DNA of 64,000 nucleotides. It comes from Sarcina sp034439435 (GTDB taxonomy: Bacteria; Bacillota; Clostridia; Clostridiales; Clostridiaceae). The stretch's first letter is position 1. Every line of letters begins with the position of its first letter. Positions 43,965-53,056 of the stretch are shown piece after piece. Below the pieces are notes generated by a model, which was not told the DNA's origin, did no database searches, and was given only the letters and a program-made list of their open reading frames with translations. The position numbers were made by a program, and so were the translations under genes. Location of the stretch: the NCBI RefSeq assembly GCF_034439435.1, contig NZ_JAPCKJ010000001.1, positions 62,001 through 126,000 of the forward strand, in the 5' to 3' direction.

Positions 43965-45503
43965 CTATTTAAGAATTCCCTTTTCTATCAAGAATTCACG
44001 AGCAACAACTTCAGCGTCAACTCCTTCCGTCTCTACCCTATAATTTAAGTATGCCATCTTTTCATCATCTAAAATTCCTTCAAGCTTCTTGAAAACATCA
44101 TTTAATTCAGGATAATCTTCTAAGATTTCATCCCTTACTACCATAGCTGCCATAGCTGAAGAAAAGAAATTTTTATCATCCTTTAAGACTACAACCTCAG
44201 CAACTGCAAGCTGTCCATCCGTAGTGAATATATCCATAACATCAACTTTACCTTCATTCATAGCCTGATATTTTAATCCAATATCTAAATCAATGGTTTC
44301 TTTAAAATTGAATCCATATGTTGAACAAAATGCCTCATATCCATCTGGTCTCTCATAAAAATCATACTCTGCACCAAATACCAGCTTGTCAGATATTTTT
44401 GCAAGATCAGAATAGGTCTTAAGGTTATATTCTTCTGCTATATCTTTTCTTACTGCAAGTCCATAAGTATCATTAAATCCAACTACTCCTGTCCAAGTTA
44501 AATGATATTTTTCTGCATATTCTTTCTTTAACTCTTCATACATGGTTTCATCATAAAATCCCTTATGATTTAATACCATATTCCATCCAGTAGAAGTATA
44601 CTCTGGATACATATCAAACTCTCCACTTTCCATACCTGGCATAATATTAGATGTACCTCCACCAACACCTTGAGTTAATTTAACTTCTAAATCCGTGTCT
44701 TGTTCAATTACATCTTTTAGCATAGCTCCTATTATATACTGTTCAGTCATAGGTTTTGTAGCAATATTTATAGTATCAATATTACCTTCTTTTGTTAATA
44801 CTCTTCCAAATATTAATGCACAAATTATAATTAAAATAATTCCTGCTATTCCTCTTTTCTTTCCTATATTTCTTCTCTTCCTTTTTCCTATACTCTCAAC
44901 TTTACTAAGAATAAAATCTACCACTATGGCTAATAAAGCTATAAGTAAACTTCCCGCTAAAGTCATGGCAGAATTATTAGTAGTTATTCCTCTATAAATA
45001 GCGACACCTAATCCCCCTGCACCTATAAAAGAAGCTATACCAGCAAGAGCAATTGTCATAGTAGCCATATTTCTTACTCCAGCCATAATGACTGGCATTG
45101 CAAGGGGAAGTTTTATCTTATATAAAATTTGAAATTTTGTGCTTCCCATGCCCTCGGCAGCTTCTAAAATTCTACTATCAATATTGGTAATTCCAGTATG
45201 AGTATTTCGAACCATTGGTAAAAGTGCATATATAGTCAATGCTATAATTGCAGTAGTATTTCCAATACCTGATAAAGGAATTAAAAAACCTAATAGTGAT
45301 ATTGATGGAATAGTATAGACAAAATTTATAATTGCAAGAATTGCCTTAGAACTTTTCTTATATTCACTAATTAAAATTCCTATTAATAGCCCAATAATGC
45401 AAGCTATAATAATAGCAAGGAGTGAAATTTGCAAATGCTCAAGTAAAAGATTCAAATAGAATTCCTTCTTTTCTGTTAATTGCACAAATATATCACTAAT
45501 CAC
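43965..45503 (-). CDS. Fused osmoprotectant ABC permease and substrate-binding protein
   Basis: 512 aa. Residues 1-~200 form a BPD-type permease with about six membrane segments and the EAA-type motif EAAEGMGSTKFQILYKIKLPLAMP. A basic stretch and another membrane segment (~218-237) connect to an OpuCC/ProX-like periplasmic-type binding domain (~245-512; VKLTQGVGGGTSNIMPGMESGEFDMYPEYTSTGWN in short pieces). Such OpuCB-OpuCC fusions import glycine betaine, carnitine or choline in Firmicutes. The exact ligand is not predictable. The two genes form a complete system. Confidence 0.88.
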   Translation of the reverse strand: MISDIFVQLTEKKEFYLNLLLEHLQISLLAIIIACIIGLLIGILISEYKKSSKAILAIINFVYTIPSISLLGFLIPLSGIGNTTAIIALTIYALLPMVRNTHTGITNIDSRILEAAEGMGSTKFQILYKIKLPLAMPVIMAGVRNMATMTIALAGIASFIGAGGLGVAIYRGITTNNSAMTLAGSLLIALLAIVVDFILSKVESIGKRKRRNIGKKRGIAGIILIIICALIFGRVLTKEGNIDTINIATKPMTEQYIIGAMLKDVIEQDTDLEVKLTQGVGGGTSNIMPGMESGEFDMYPEYTSTGWNMVLNHKGFYDETMYEELKKEYAEKYHLTWTGVVGFNDTYGLAVRKDIAEEYNLKTYSDLAKISDKLVFGAEYDFYERPDGYEAFCSTYGFNFKETIDLDIGLKYQAMNEGKVDVMDIFTTDGQLAVAEVVVLKDDKNFFSSAMAAMVVRDEILEDYPELNDVFKKLEGILDDEKMAYLNYRVETEGVDAEVVAREFLIEKGILK

Positions 45504-45690
45504 CTTTTCCTGTCCCCCTTTATAATTTTTAAAATAACTTTCTACAAATAACTAATTAAGTAAAACACGCTCTTTTTTACTATTTTATAATTAGGAATCA
45601 CTATTTATTCCTTTAAATATTTTTATATGAATTAATCACAAATAACTTAAAATATATTTCAAATCAAAAGACTTGAGTAAGAAAATTAAA

Positions 45691-45727
45691 AACACCCTAT
45701 ATTTAAACTTTTAAATATAGGATGTTT
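45691..45727 (-). terminator. Terminator of the DUF434-like gene
   Basis: Stem AACACCCTATATTTAAA with TTTAAATATAGGATGTT (one mismatch, tiny loop). The minus strand continues into TTTTTAATTTT. It lies 60 bp beyond the gene's stop at 45787. Confidence 0.8.
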
Positions 45728-45786
45728 TATAAATAGAATCACAATCATTTTATAATTCAAAGTTTACACCTTTTTATATTATTAAA

Positions 45787-46500
45787 CTATTTTTCCAAAT
45801 CTATTATAATAGTCTCTTCTATATAATTTTCAATTATCTCTCGCGCCATATTAAAGTAATTTACACACTTATCAATTATTACTGCATCAGTACTTACAAC
45901 TCTATCTAATTTTTCTAAAATTACATCAGCATTATTAACTAAATTAACCTCTACATTTATATTCCATTCCTTAGAATACTCTAATATTTTATGCTTTAAA
46001 TTACCTGAATTAGAAACAGGAGAATCCAAATAAAAAATAACATTTTTACAATTATACTTATTCAAAAATTCTCCAATTATTTTTAGAGCTTTATCTGTTT
46101 TATCAATAATTTTATAAGTCCCTCTAAGTCCTGCTAAATCTCTAATACAACCATCACTTCCTATAATTAAAGTTCCTCCTGATAGAGCAACTTCAAGGGT
46201 TATTAATAAATTGAAGCCATCTATATGTATAGCTCCTTCTCTTAAACATTCTAAAGGAAGTCTTTTTTCTCTTCTTATCTTCTTACTTTCTTCAGAACAG
46301 ACTCCTCTTTTTAAAGCATCTCTCTGTCTTAGAGAAAATTGATATCTATCTCCAACAAATTTAATAACATGCTCCATTTTATAATCTCTACTTATTAACC
46401 ATTCAATTTCTTCTTTTGCTTTTTGTAATCTTTCTTGTTCCTTATTATAAAACCATCTCTTATCACTTTCGTCAAATCCTCTTTTAGTTACCTTGCTCAT
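45787..46500 (-). CDS. DUF434-type conserved protein
   Basis: About 237 aa. Matches by eye the DUF434 family found in clostridia and archaea: the N-terminal KRGFDESDKRWF, a helical VGDRYQFSLRQRDALKRGVCS, then a Rossmann-like C-terminal half (HIDGFNLLITLEVALSGG, LRGTYKIIDKTDKALKIIG, NVIFYLDSPVSNSG) reminiscent of PIN/NYN nuclease folds with several Asp residues. Function unknown. The ATG at 46500 has GTGAGG as ribosome binding site; the GTG at 46512 is part of that site. Confidence 0.7.
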   Translation of the reverse strand: MSKVTKRGFDESDKRWFYNKEQERLQKAKEEIEWLISRDYKMEHVIKFVGDRYQFSLRQRDALKRGVCSEESKKIRREKRLPLECLREGAIHIDGFNLLITLEVALSGGTLIIGSDGCIRDLAGLRGTYKIIDKTDKALKIIGEFLNKYNCKNVIFYLDSPVSNSGNLKHKILEYSKEWNINVEVNLVNNADVILEKLDRVVSTDAVIIDKCVNYFNMAREIIENYIEETIIIDLEK

Positions 46501-46749
46501 TCTTATCCTCACTTTATAGTATTAAAATTATTTTTCATTAAGTAAATACTTCTCTATTTTACTTTGTACAACTTTAACATTCCTTCTAACTTTCTATCAA
46601 TAATCTAAATAAACTTTTTCTTCTACAAAACAGTCAGAAGAGACTCTATTTAATTCAACATCTAATTATAGTATTTCTTAATAGTTCCCACTTATGATTT
46701 TTAATATATTTATGTATAAGTTTACTTTTAATTATATACTATTAAAAAG

Positions 46750-46787
46750 TAAAAAATCCACGATATAATATCATGGATTTTTTATTC
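46750..46787 (-). terminator. Terminator of the small anchored protein gene
   Basis: Stem AAAAATCCACGATAT with ATATCATGGATTTTT (one G-T pair), followed by a T-run on the minus strand, just past the stop at 46792. Confidence 0.8.
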
Positions 46788-46791
46788 GCAA

Positions 46792-47382
46792 TTATTTATA
46801 ATAGTTTGTCCACTCTTCACATTTATCTAGTGTCATATTAATAAATTTTTGATATTTAGCTAATTCATCATTTTTAAACTCTTTTTCAATTTTCTTTTTA
46901 TTGTCTATCCATTTCTTTTGAACTTTTGTTATTTTTTTAAAATCTTCTTGAGATAAATTTTCTTTAAATTCTCTATACATATTATTTAATAACTCATCAC
47001 TTAACTCATAAACAACTTTTGCATTTTCTACGTTGCTTACATCATAAGATCTTAAAGTTGTTATTAAAGCATTATAGTACCTAAAAAATCCTTGACCCTT
47101 TGGAAGTAATTCTTCTGCACTTAAACTTTTGTTTTTAAAGTCTTCCCTTATATCTTCATTTACTTCTTTACTACTATTTGCATCTTCATTTTTTGCAACA
47201 TATTCATGTGTGTCATTAGAGGTAATATTAGTATTTTCTTCTTTAGTGCTAACTTTCTCATTAGTTGGCTCAGACTTATATTTAACCTCTATTAAAAGAT
47301 ATGCTATACCGCCAAGTAATATAGAGATTATTACTACCACTGAAACATATTTTAAAATACTACTTTTATTATTTTTCTCCAT
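46792..47382 (-). CDS. Membrane-anchored extracellular protein, possibly LprI-like
   Basis: 196 aa with one N-terminal membrane anchor (YVSVVVIISILLGGIAYLLI), a Lys/Glu/Asn/Thr-rich linker, and a helical C-terminal domain (~95-196) with NMYREFKENLSQEDFKKITKVQKKWIDNKKKI. The pattern of a helix, then Q..WI, then a late Cys (DKCEEW) resembles LprI/DUF1311 lysozyme-inhibitor-like domains. This is a weak match. No lipobox. Monocistronic, downstream of the GH2 gene's terminator. Confidence 0.5.
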   Translation of the reverse strand: MEKNNKSSILKYVSVVVIISILLGGIAYLLIEVKYKSEPTNEKVSTKEENTNITSNDTHEYVAKNEDANSSKEVNEDIREDFKNKSLSAEELLPKGQGFFRYYNALITTLRSYDVSNVENAKVVYELSDELLNNMYREFKENLSQEDFKKITKVQKKWIDNKKKIEKEFKNDELAKYQKFINMTLDKCEEWTNYYK

Positions 47383-47576
47383 TTAACCTTCTCCTTCGTT
47401 AAAATTTCATTAATTGGTATGGATGTCTTTATGATTCCAGTAATAAATTATACCTATTAAAATAATAATGCTCAACTAATTTACATATTTTCAGTCATAT
47501 AATAAACTTCTTCATATAGTACACTCCTTTAATAAACTCCTTTTTTTCTCTATATTCTCTATATTCTTTATATAAT

Positions 47577-47614
47577 AAAAACACAAGGCATTTTATATGG
47601 TGCCTTGTGTTTTT
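47577..47614 (-). terminator. Terminator of the GH2 gene
   Basis: Perfect 14-bp stem (AAAAACACAAGGCA with TGCCTTGTGTTTTT) and a 10-nt loop, 45 bp after the GH2 stop codon. Confidence 0.85.
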
Positions 47615-47658
47615 ACATAAATTAATTTTTATTTAAGAAAATATTATATTCAGTAAAA

Positions 47659-50600
47659 CTATTCTCCTAAAATGCTATTCATTACTATTTGAATGTCAGC
47701 TGTATCTACTATACCATCTCTATTTATATCAGATTTCTCACTTAGAGAATTACCTGGTATAACATCACCTTGATATTTAGATACTATTGACAAGTCTCCT
47801 ACGTTTATAACTCCATCACCATTGACATCAGCTGAAATCTCATCCTCTTCTAATGCATAATTTAGAGTATAAACATTCTTAGAACCAGATTCTGAACGAA
47901 CAACTATTGTTGATTTATTTTTATAAACCGGTAAAATAGTTATTGCTGCATTCTCATCTGCTAAAGCTTCTACAGTTGTAGGTAATGTTTCTAAATTAAC
48001 TGTATACTCAGTGGTATTAGGATCAAAACCTTCTAAAGCTTTTCCATCTAATTTAATTTCAGATAAAGTATTATTTGTATTAGCATTCATTTGTGGTATA
48101 TACTCATAAACAGCAACTTCTGATAATCCAATACACTTTCCTACTTCAGGTTGTTGCATGTATATACGTATGCTATCAGTATTTATTACTTCATCTAAGA
48201 AATAAGTTGTCTCTCCAGCAAGGTATGATACCTCTGTTGTATTTGAATGAGGAGCAACAACATATTCACCAGCTTCATTTTTATAACTTATTTCAACCTT
48301 CTTAGGAATTCTTCCATATACATTATCAGTAAATAACCATAAATCTAGTCTATCTACATCATATTTATTTTCCCAATCTAATTGAACATATGCCCCTTTA
48401 GGTTCTCCATTTACTGTTAAGTTACGCTCATTCCAGTTTGTCCAACGCTCTCTTGTATCTAAGCTATTATTAGTTATTCCATTATTAATAGCATTTAAAT
48501 TATCTGATTGAGAAATACAACTTTGACTTAAAGTAGGAATATCTTCATTAGAAGAATTATTTATAGCAAGATTAGAAGCTGCTTTTAAAGCCTCAACTAC
48601 ACGCACTGTTGAAGTTACAGTATATCTCTTACCTAATAAAGAAACCTCTCCTTCAACAGCAACTGTTGTATTAGGTTCACTAAAATCTACTTCTTCTAAA
48701 TTCCAATCTACTTTAAATTCTTCACATTCTCCTCCATCTGCCAAATATCCTTTTACTGTCTTAGGAAGTGTAGGAGCTTGTCCAGCATATGTGAATGTCG
48801 AATAGTTTTCCATTGAAACAACATCACCAATTACGTGAACATTAACATTTACAGCAACATCTGTTCCTTCTAATTTACCATTCACCTTAAAGATCTGTGG
48901 AGTATCTAATTCTGACTCATCATATTCATTCCATAAGATATTAAAATTCTCAGTTGTTCCATCGCTATATCTTCCCTCTACAGTTGATGGTAATTCTGGC
49001 TTTTCACTTAAATTAACATAATAGTCTTTAACAATTTCATAAGACTCTAAGAATTTATCATCTCCAGCATTGTTTACAGTATTAATTTCTATAGATTGAG
49101 ATTGTAAACCCTCTCCAGAAACATTTAATGTCATAGCACCTGCATCCTTAGTTGATTGTACTATTACTAAGGCTTTACCACTTAATGCCTTTCTAGTGGC
49201 AGTTGTATCACTTGTAGGTTTATAAGATTCTGTATCAGTTTGATCTCCATTATCAACACCTACAATCTTACCATTACCCTCTAATTCAAAGTTTAATCTA
49301 TTAGATGCACCTGGAACTATATTTCCATCCTCATCTACTATATCTACAGTAATATAAGATAAATCATATCCATCAGAATCAATAGTATCTCTATCTGCAC
49401 TTAGTTTTACAGTAGTAGGGTCACCTGTTGTTGTAACTGACTTTCTACCTTCTGTATTTGTAATTTCATTTCCATCCTTGTCATATGCCTTAGCAGTTAA
49501 AGTACCTTCTTCATAAGGAACGTTAAATACTGGATATAATGAATCATTTCCAAAAGTATAGTATTTATAACCAGCCTCAGTTGTATGCTCAGTTGAAGTT
49601 TGCTCTCCAACCTTTTCATCATTTAGATATAATTCTACTTTATGAGCATCAGTAAATACATTTACCTCAACATTTCTATTTTCTATAACTATATCTTCTC
49701 TATTCCATGTTGGAAGTACATGTAATGTATTTACATCATCATTCCATTGACTTTGATATAAATAATATATATCTTTTTCAAAACCTGCAGTATCAACTAT
49801 ACCAAAGTAACTTGATTTTGGAGATGGACCATTTCCACCACCAACACTACCACTACCAGTACCATTCCAAGGAGTAGGCTCACCTATATAGTCAAAGCCT
49901 GTCCATACAAATTCTCCTGCATTATAGTCATTCTTTATAACGAACTTCCAAGCGTCACTAGCTGAGTGTCCCCAACCAACTCTTGTAGTATCATTGTCGT
50001 ACTCTGAAATACGATGATTTCCATAATCTATTCCTTTTGTTTTATAATATCCTCTAGTATGAACTGCACTACTAGTTTCAGAAGCATATAATGTCCAATC
50101 TGGATGTCTTTCTCTTTGTTGTGCAACTTGTCTCTCATTAGCATAGTTAAATCCAACTAGTCCACCATTATCATCAACTACTTCTGAAATAGCCTCTGCC
50201 GTTCTATCACCATTTTTAGTTCTGTTATCACCTATAGTAACAGGTCTTGTTGCATCTTCTGCCTCAATCCAATCAATTATATCTTGAGCTACATTAGTAT
50301 AGTTAGATGCACTTCCACTAATTCCTTCTAATACCTCGTTACCTATTGACCACATTATTATTGATGGGCTATTCTTAGAATTTTTGACCATAGATCTAGC
50401 TTCAAACTCTCCCCATGTCATTCCTGATGTTCCATTTATAATCTCATTTTCCTCTTCTATTACTTCATTAAAGTACTTAGAAAAGTCATTTACGTTTCCG
50501 TTCTTAGGATTTGTCCATGTATCAAAAGCTTCATTTATAACCAATAGTCCTAAACGGTCACAAATTTCTAGTAACATGTCACTTGCTGGATTATGAGAAA

Positions 50601-51726
50601 CACGTATTGCATTAACTCCCATTTCCTTCATTATTTCCATTTGACGCTCTACAGCACGGTAGTAAGAAGCAGCTCCTAAGGCTCCTTGGTCGTGGTGCAT
50701 ACAAACACCTTTTAATTTCATCATTTCTCCATTTAATGAGAATCCAGTATCTTTATCAAAGTTATAATATCTGAATCCAAAGTCTGTGAAATAAGTATCC
50801 ACTACTTTACCATCTATTAAAACTTCACTTTTCACTTTATACATATTAGGATTGTCAACTGACCATAAATCTGGTTTATTGACAATACCAGTTTGATTGA
50901 AAGTTACACTCTCATTAGCAGCTATAATTTGTTCACTTATTACTGGTTCACTAACTTCCTCTCCATTAGCATCTAATATAGTACTTTTAACTGTAACATT
51001 AGATTCTTCTATGGATTCGTTTTCAACAATAGTCTCAATAGCTACGTCTACATTACCATCTTTTTGTTCTTCAATATTTGGAGTTGTAACTGTCGTTCCT
51101 AAATGAGAAACATGGATAGAATCTGTAACACTTAATGTTACATCACGATAAATCCCACTTCCTGAATACCATCTACTAGTTGGCACAGGATTAGATACCT
51201 TAACAGCAATTATATTTTCTGTTTGTCCATCACATACTAATGCATCAGTAATATCAAAGGCAAAAGCAGTATAACCATAATTATGTTCACCTATCTTTTT
51301 ACCGTTTACATAGACTTCTGCATTCATATACACACCATCAAAATTTAATGTAAAGTCTTTACCATCATACTTTTCAGGAACTACAAAGCTTTTACGATAC
51401 CATCCAGTCCCTCCTAATAAAAATCCACTTTCAGCTTCTCCTTGTACAGTAAAGTCTCCTTCAATACTCCAGTCATGAGGTAAATTTAATCCTCTCCAAG
51501 AAGAATCATCAAAATCTACAGCCCCTGCACCTGATGGATCACCCTTAAAGAACTTCCAATTGTCATTAAAGATAGTTGACCGTTCTCCATCCTTAATAAA
51601 TCCAACATGTACTGTTTCAGATTCTGGAACTTGTCTTGTTTCAGCCATTACTAAAGTAGGTGACAAAGTTAAAGCAAAAGCTAATGCTACCCCTAGAGCA
51701 GAGCTTTTTTTGTGAAATGGTTTCAT
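47659..51726 (-). CDS. Secreted modular GH2 beta-galactosidase-type enzyme with dockerin
   Basis: About 1355 aa with a signal peptide (cleavage near Ala28). In order: GH2 sugar-binding domain ~50-220; Ig-like ~225-335; TIM barrel with SIGNE (acid/base Glu464) and YASETSS (nucleophile Glu550); DUF4982-like and Ig-like domains; two Big_4-type repeats (~895-1035); an F5/8C-like module (~1050-1190); a cadherin-like module; and a C-terminal type I dockerin with two Ca-binding repeats (DVNGDGVINVGDL, DINRDGIVDTADI). It probably removes terminal beta-galactose from host glycans. The dockerin implies assembly with a cohesin-bearing partner; no cohesin gene is visible here. ATG 51726 (MKPFHKK) is preferred, with an AAAGGGGGA ribosome binding site. 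Confidence 0.88.
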   Translation of the reverse strand: MKPFHKKSSALGVALAFALTLSPTLVMAETRQVPESETVHVGFIKDGERSTIFNDNWKFFKGDPSGAGAVDFDDSSWRGLNLPHDWSIEGDFTVQGEAESGFLLGGTGWYRKSFVVPEKYDGKDFTLNFDGVYMNAEVYVNGKKIGEHNYGYTAFAFDITDALVCDGQTENIIAVKVSNPVPTSRWYSGSGIYRDVTLSVTDSIHVSHLGTTVTTPNIEEQKDGNVDVAIETIVENESIEESNVTVKSTILDANGEEVSEPVISEQIIAANESVTFNQTGIVNKPDLWSVDNPNMYKVKSEVLIDGKVVDTYFTDFGFRYYNFDKDTGFSLNGEMMKLKGVCMHHDQGALGAASYYRAVERQMEIMKEMGVNAIRVSHNPASDMLLEICDRLGLLVINEAFDTWTNPKNGNVNDFSKYFNEVIEEENEIINGTSGMTWGEFEARSMVKNSKNSPSIIMWSIGNEVLEGISGSASNYTNVAQDIIDWIEAEDATRPVTIGDNRTKNGDRTAEAISEVVDDNGGLVGFNYANERQVAQQRERHPDWTLYASETSSAVHTRGYYKTKGIDYGNHRISEYDNDTTRVGWGHSASDAWKFVIKNDYNAGEFVWTGFDYIGEPTPWNGTGSGSVGGGNGPSPKSSYFGIVDTAGFEKDIYYLYQSQWNDDVNTLHVLPTWNREDIVIENRNVEVNVFTDAHKVELYLNDEKVGEQTSTEHTTEAGYKYYTFGNDSLYPVFNVPYEEGTLTAKAYDKDGNEITNTEGRKSVTTTGDPTTVKLSADRDTIDSDGYDLSYITVDIVDEDGNIVPGASNRLNFELEGNGKIVGVDNGDQTDTESYKPTSDTTATRKALSGKALVIVQSTKDAGAMTLNVSGEGLQSQSIEINTVNNAGDDKFLESYEIVKDYYVNLSEKPELPSTVEGRYSDGTTENFNILWNEYDESELDTPQIFKVNGKLEGTDVAVNVNVHVIGDVVSMENYSTFTYAGQAPTLPKTVKGYLADGGECEEFKVDWNLEEVDFSEPNTTVAVEGEVSLLGKRYTVTSTVRVVEALKAASNLAINNSSNEDIPTLSQSCISQSDNLNAINNGITNNSLDTRERWTNWNERNLTVNGEPKGAYVQLDWENKYDVDRLDLWLFTDNVYGRIPKKVEISYKNEAGEYVVAPHSNTTEVSYLAGETTYFLDEVINTDSIRIYMQQPEVGKCIGLSEVAVYEYIPQMNANTNNTLSEIKLDGKALEGFDPNTTEYTVNLETLPTTVEALADENAAITILPVYKNKSTIVVRSESGSKNVYTLNYALEEDEISADVNGDGVINVGDLSIVSKYQGDVIPGNSLSEKSDINRDGIVDTADIQIVMNSILGE

Positions 51727-52324
51727 GTTACTATTCCCCCTTTTAATTAGCATAGGTTAAAGTTAATAAAACTATAAATTATAGAAGTGTTAATTTCTTA
51801 TAATTAATTTAAGCCATCAACCTATATTACTTTTATTAACTATTATGTATAATAATAACATTTTATTAGTGAACAGTAAAGTATTAACAATTTTTATATA
51901 AATACTTTTTCTTTATCATTTTAATTAGTTGATAATTCTAATTTATTATTCTAAAAAAGATATATTACAATGTTTAATGATAATACATCTTAATATTAAT
52001 AAAGCTAATTTTTAACTAAAATCATCCATTTATTTATGTATATCATAAGTTTCAGAAATATAAATATTTTAATATCCTTAACAAAAAACACATTGAAAAT
52101 AAATTCAATGTGCTTTTTTTATATAATACTATTCTTCATACAAAATACTGTATAAATTTTCATATTGTTGATATTCCTATTTATTATATCTTTTCTAGAA
52201 CTATTTAAGGTTATCTTATGTTATAAGATTTTAATTTAAATTATCTTTTTATTTCTTAAATATTATATGAAATAAATTAATAAAATATTGTTATAACTAC
52301 TGTAACAAATGTAAATTTATTATT
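51727..52324. other. Gene-free region upstream of the GH2 gene
   Basis: About 600 bp, very AT-rich. It must hold the GH2 promoter, but I cannot point to a convincing -35/-10 pair. Apart from the terminator at 52083-52116 no gene or repeat is seen. Confidence 0.5.
52083..52116. terminator. Terminator downstream of the Sm-like protein gene
   Basis: Stem AAAAAACACATTGAA with TTCAATGTGCTTTTTT and a 6-nt loop, T-runs on both strands. It is about 210 bp beyond the minus-strand stop at 52325. Confidence 0.7.
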
Positions 52325-52675
52325 CTAAAATCCTGGAAAAAAAGGAAATGGAGGTACAAAAAATGGATATCCTAATAATCCTATTCTATGAATGTTACGC
52401 ATTGGAAATTTTCTTCTTCTAAAGCGTCTATGCCTTCTTCTTCTTCGAGGTCGATAACCAAAGGATTCTTGTCTATCCATTAGGTCTTCCATATCATCCG
52501 TTATTACATCTTCACCAACTAATACAGTAGCATTATCAGCATCTACATCATCCATAATACCATCAAATGTACTTCCATCTCTCATTACTATGACAACATG
52601 ATATGTCATACAGTTTTTGCATTGATCATATAGAGTACTTTGATCTCTATAATAATCCATAAATTCTAATGACAT
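52325..52675 (-). CDS. Small Sm-like protein with Arg-rich patch and Pro/Phe tail
   Basis: About 116 aa. Residues ~23-60 (YHVVIVMRDGSTFDGIMDDVDADNATVLVGED in parts) look like an Sm/LSm-type strand arrangement. A very basic stretch (RPRRRRRHRRFRRRKF) and an aromatic-proline tail (YPFFVPPFPFFPGF) follow. Similar small proteins occur across clostridia without assigned function; RNA binding or a spore/envelope role are both possible. ATG 52675 (MSLEFMDYY) is preferred over the frame's extension to 52696 because AAAGGAG lies 10 bp upstream of it. Confidence 0.6.
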   Translation of the reverse strand: MSLEFMDYYRDQSTLYDQCKNCMTYHVVIVMRDGSTFDGIMDDVDADNATVLVGEDVITDDMEDLMDRQESFGYRPRRRRRHRRFRRRKFPMRNIHRIGLLGYPFFVPPFPFFPGF

Positions 52676-52786
52676 TTTATACCAACTCCTTTCCATATCA
52701 TGCTATTCACTTGTACTATTATTGGTGTCATTCTTTTTAAAATTTTTATAGCTAATATAATTAATTCATATCTATTTTCAAAGAAT

Positions 52787-52819
52787 ACCCGCACACCTAT
52801 TAAATTTAAATGTGCGGTT
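52787..52819. terminator. Hairpin downstream of the amidohydrolase and NPCBM-like remnant
   Basis: Stem ACCCGCACA with TGTGCGGTT and a 15-nt AT-rich loop. The minus-strand T-run is poor, so termination is uncertain. Confidence 0.4.
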
Positions 52820-52874
52820 AAAAATTTATCCTACTAAATAATATTTACTTAATTAGACTCAGTTAATCTTTTAT

Positions 52875-53036
52875 TTAATTATTTAATATCTTATTGTTTA
52901 TATTCACAAGTCCAATATCAAATACTTTTTCTCCATATATGTGAACTTCAAAAGTTACTGCTGCTCCAGAATTTTCTTGGTCTGGTCTTGCATATGCTTC
53001 AAAATATTTATAATCACTATAATTATTCCAAATATA
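52875..53036 (-). pseudogene. Decayed fragment of an NPCBM-like carbohydrate-binding domain
   Basis: A 53-codon stretch with no start codon reads YIWNNYSDYKYFEAYARPDQ, then ENSGAAVTFEVHIYGEKVFD, then IGLVNINNKILNN and TAA at 52875. The pattern F.A..G.D....G..V.F.V..DG..V.DSG of NPCBM domains in glycosidases and surface proteins is recognisable. It lies directly after the amidohydrolase stop. It is probably the last piece of a deleted glycan-binding gene. Confidence 0.5.
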
Positions 53037-53056
53037 AATATAATAAAGAACAAAAA

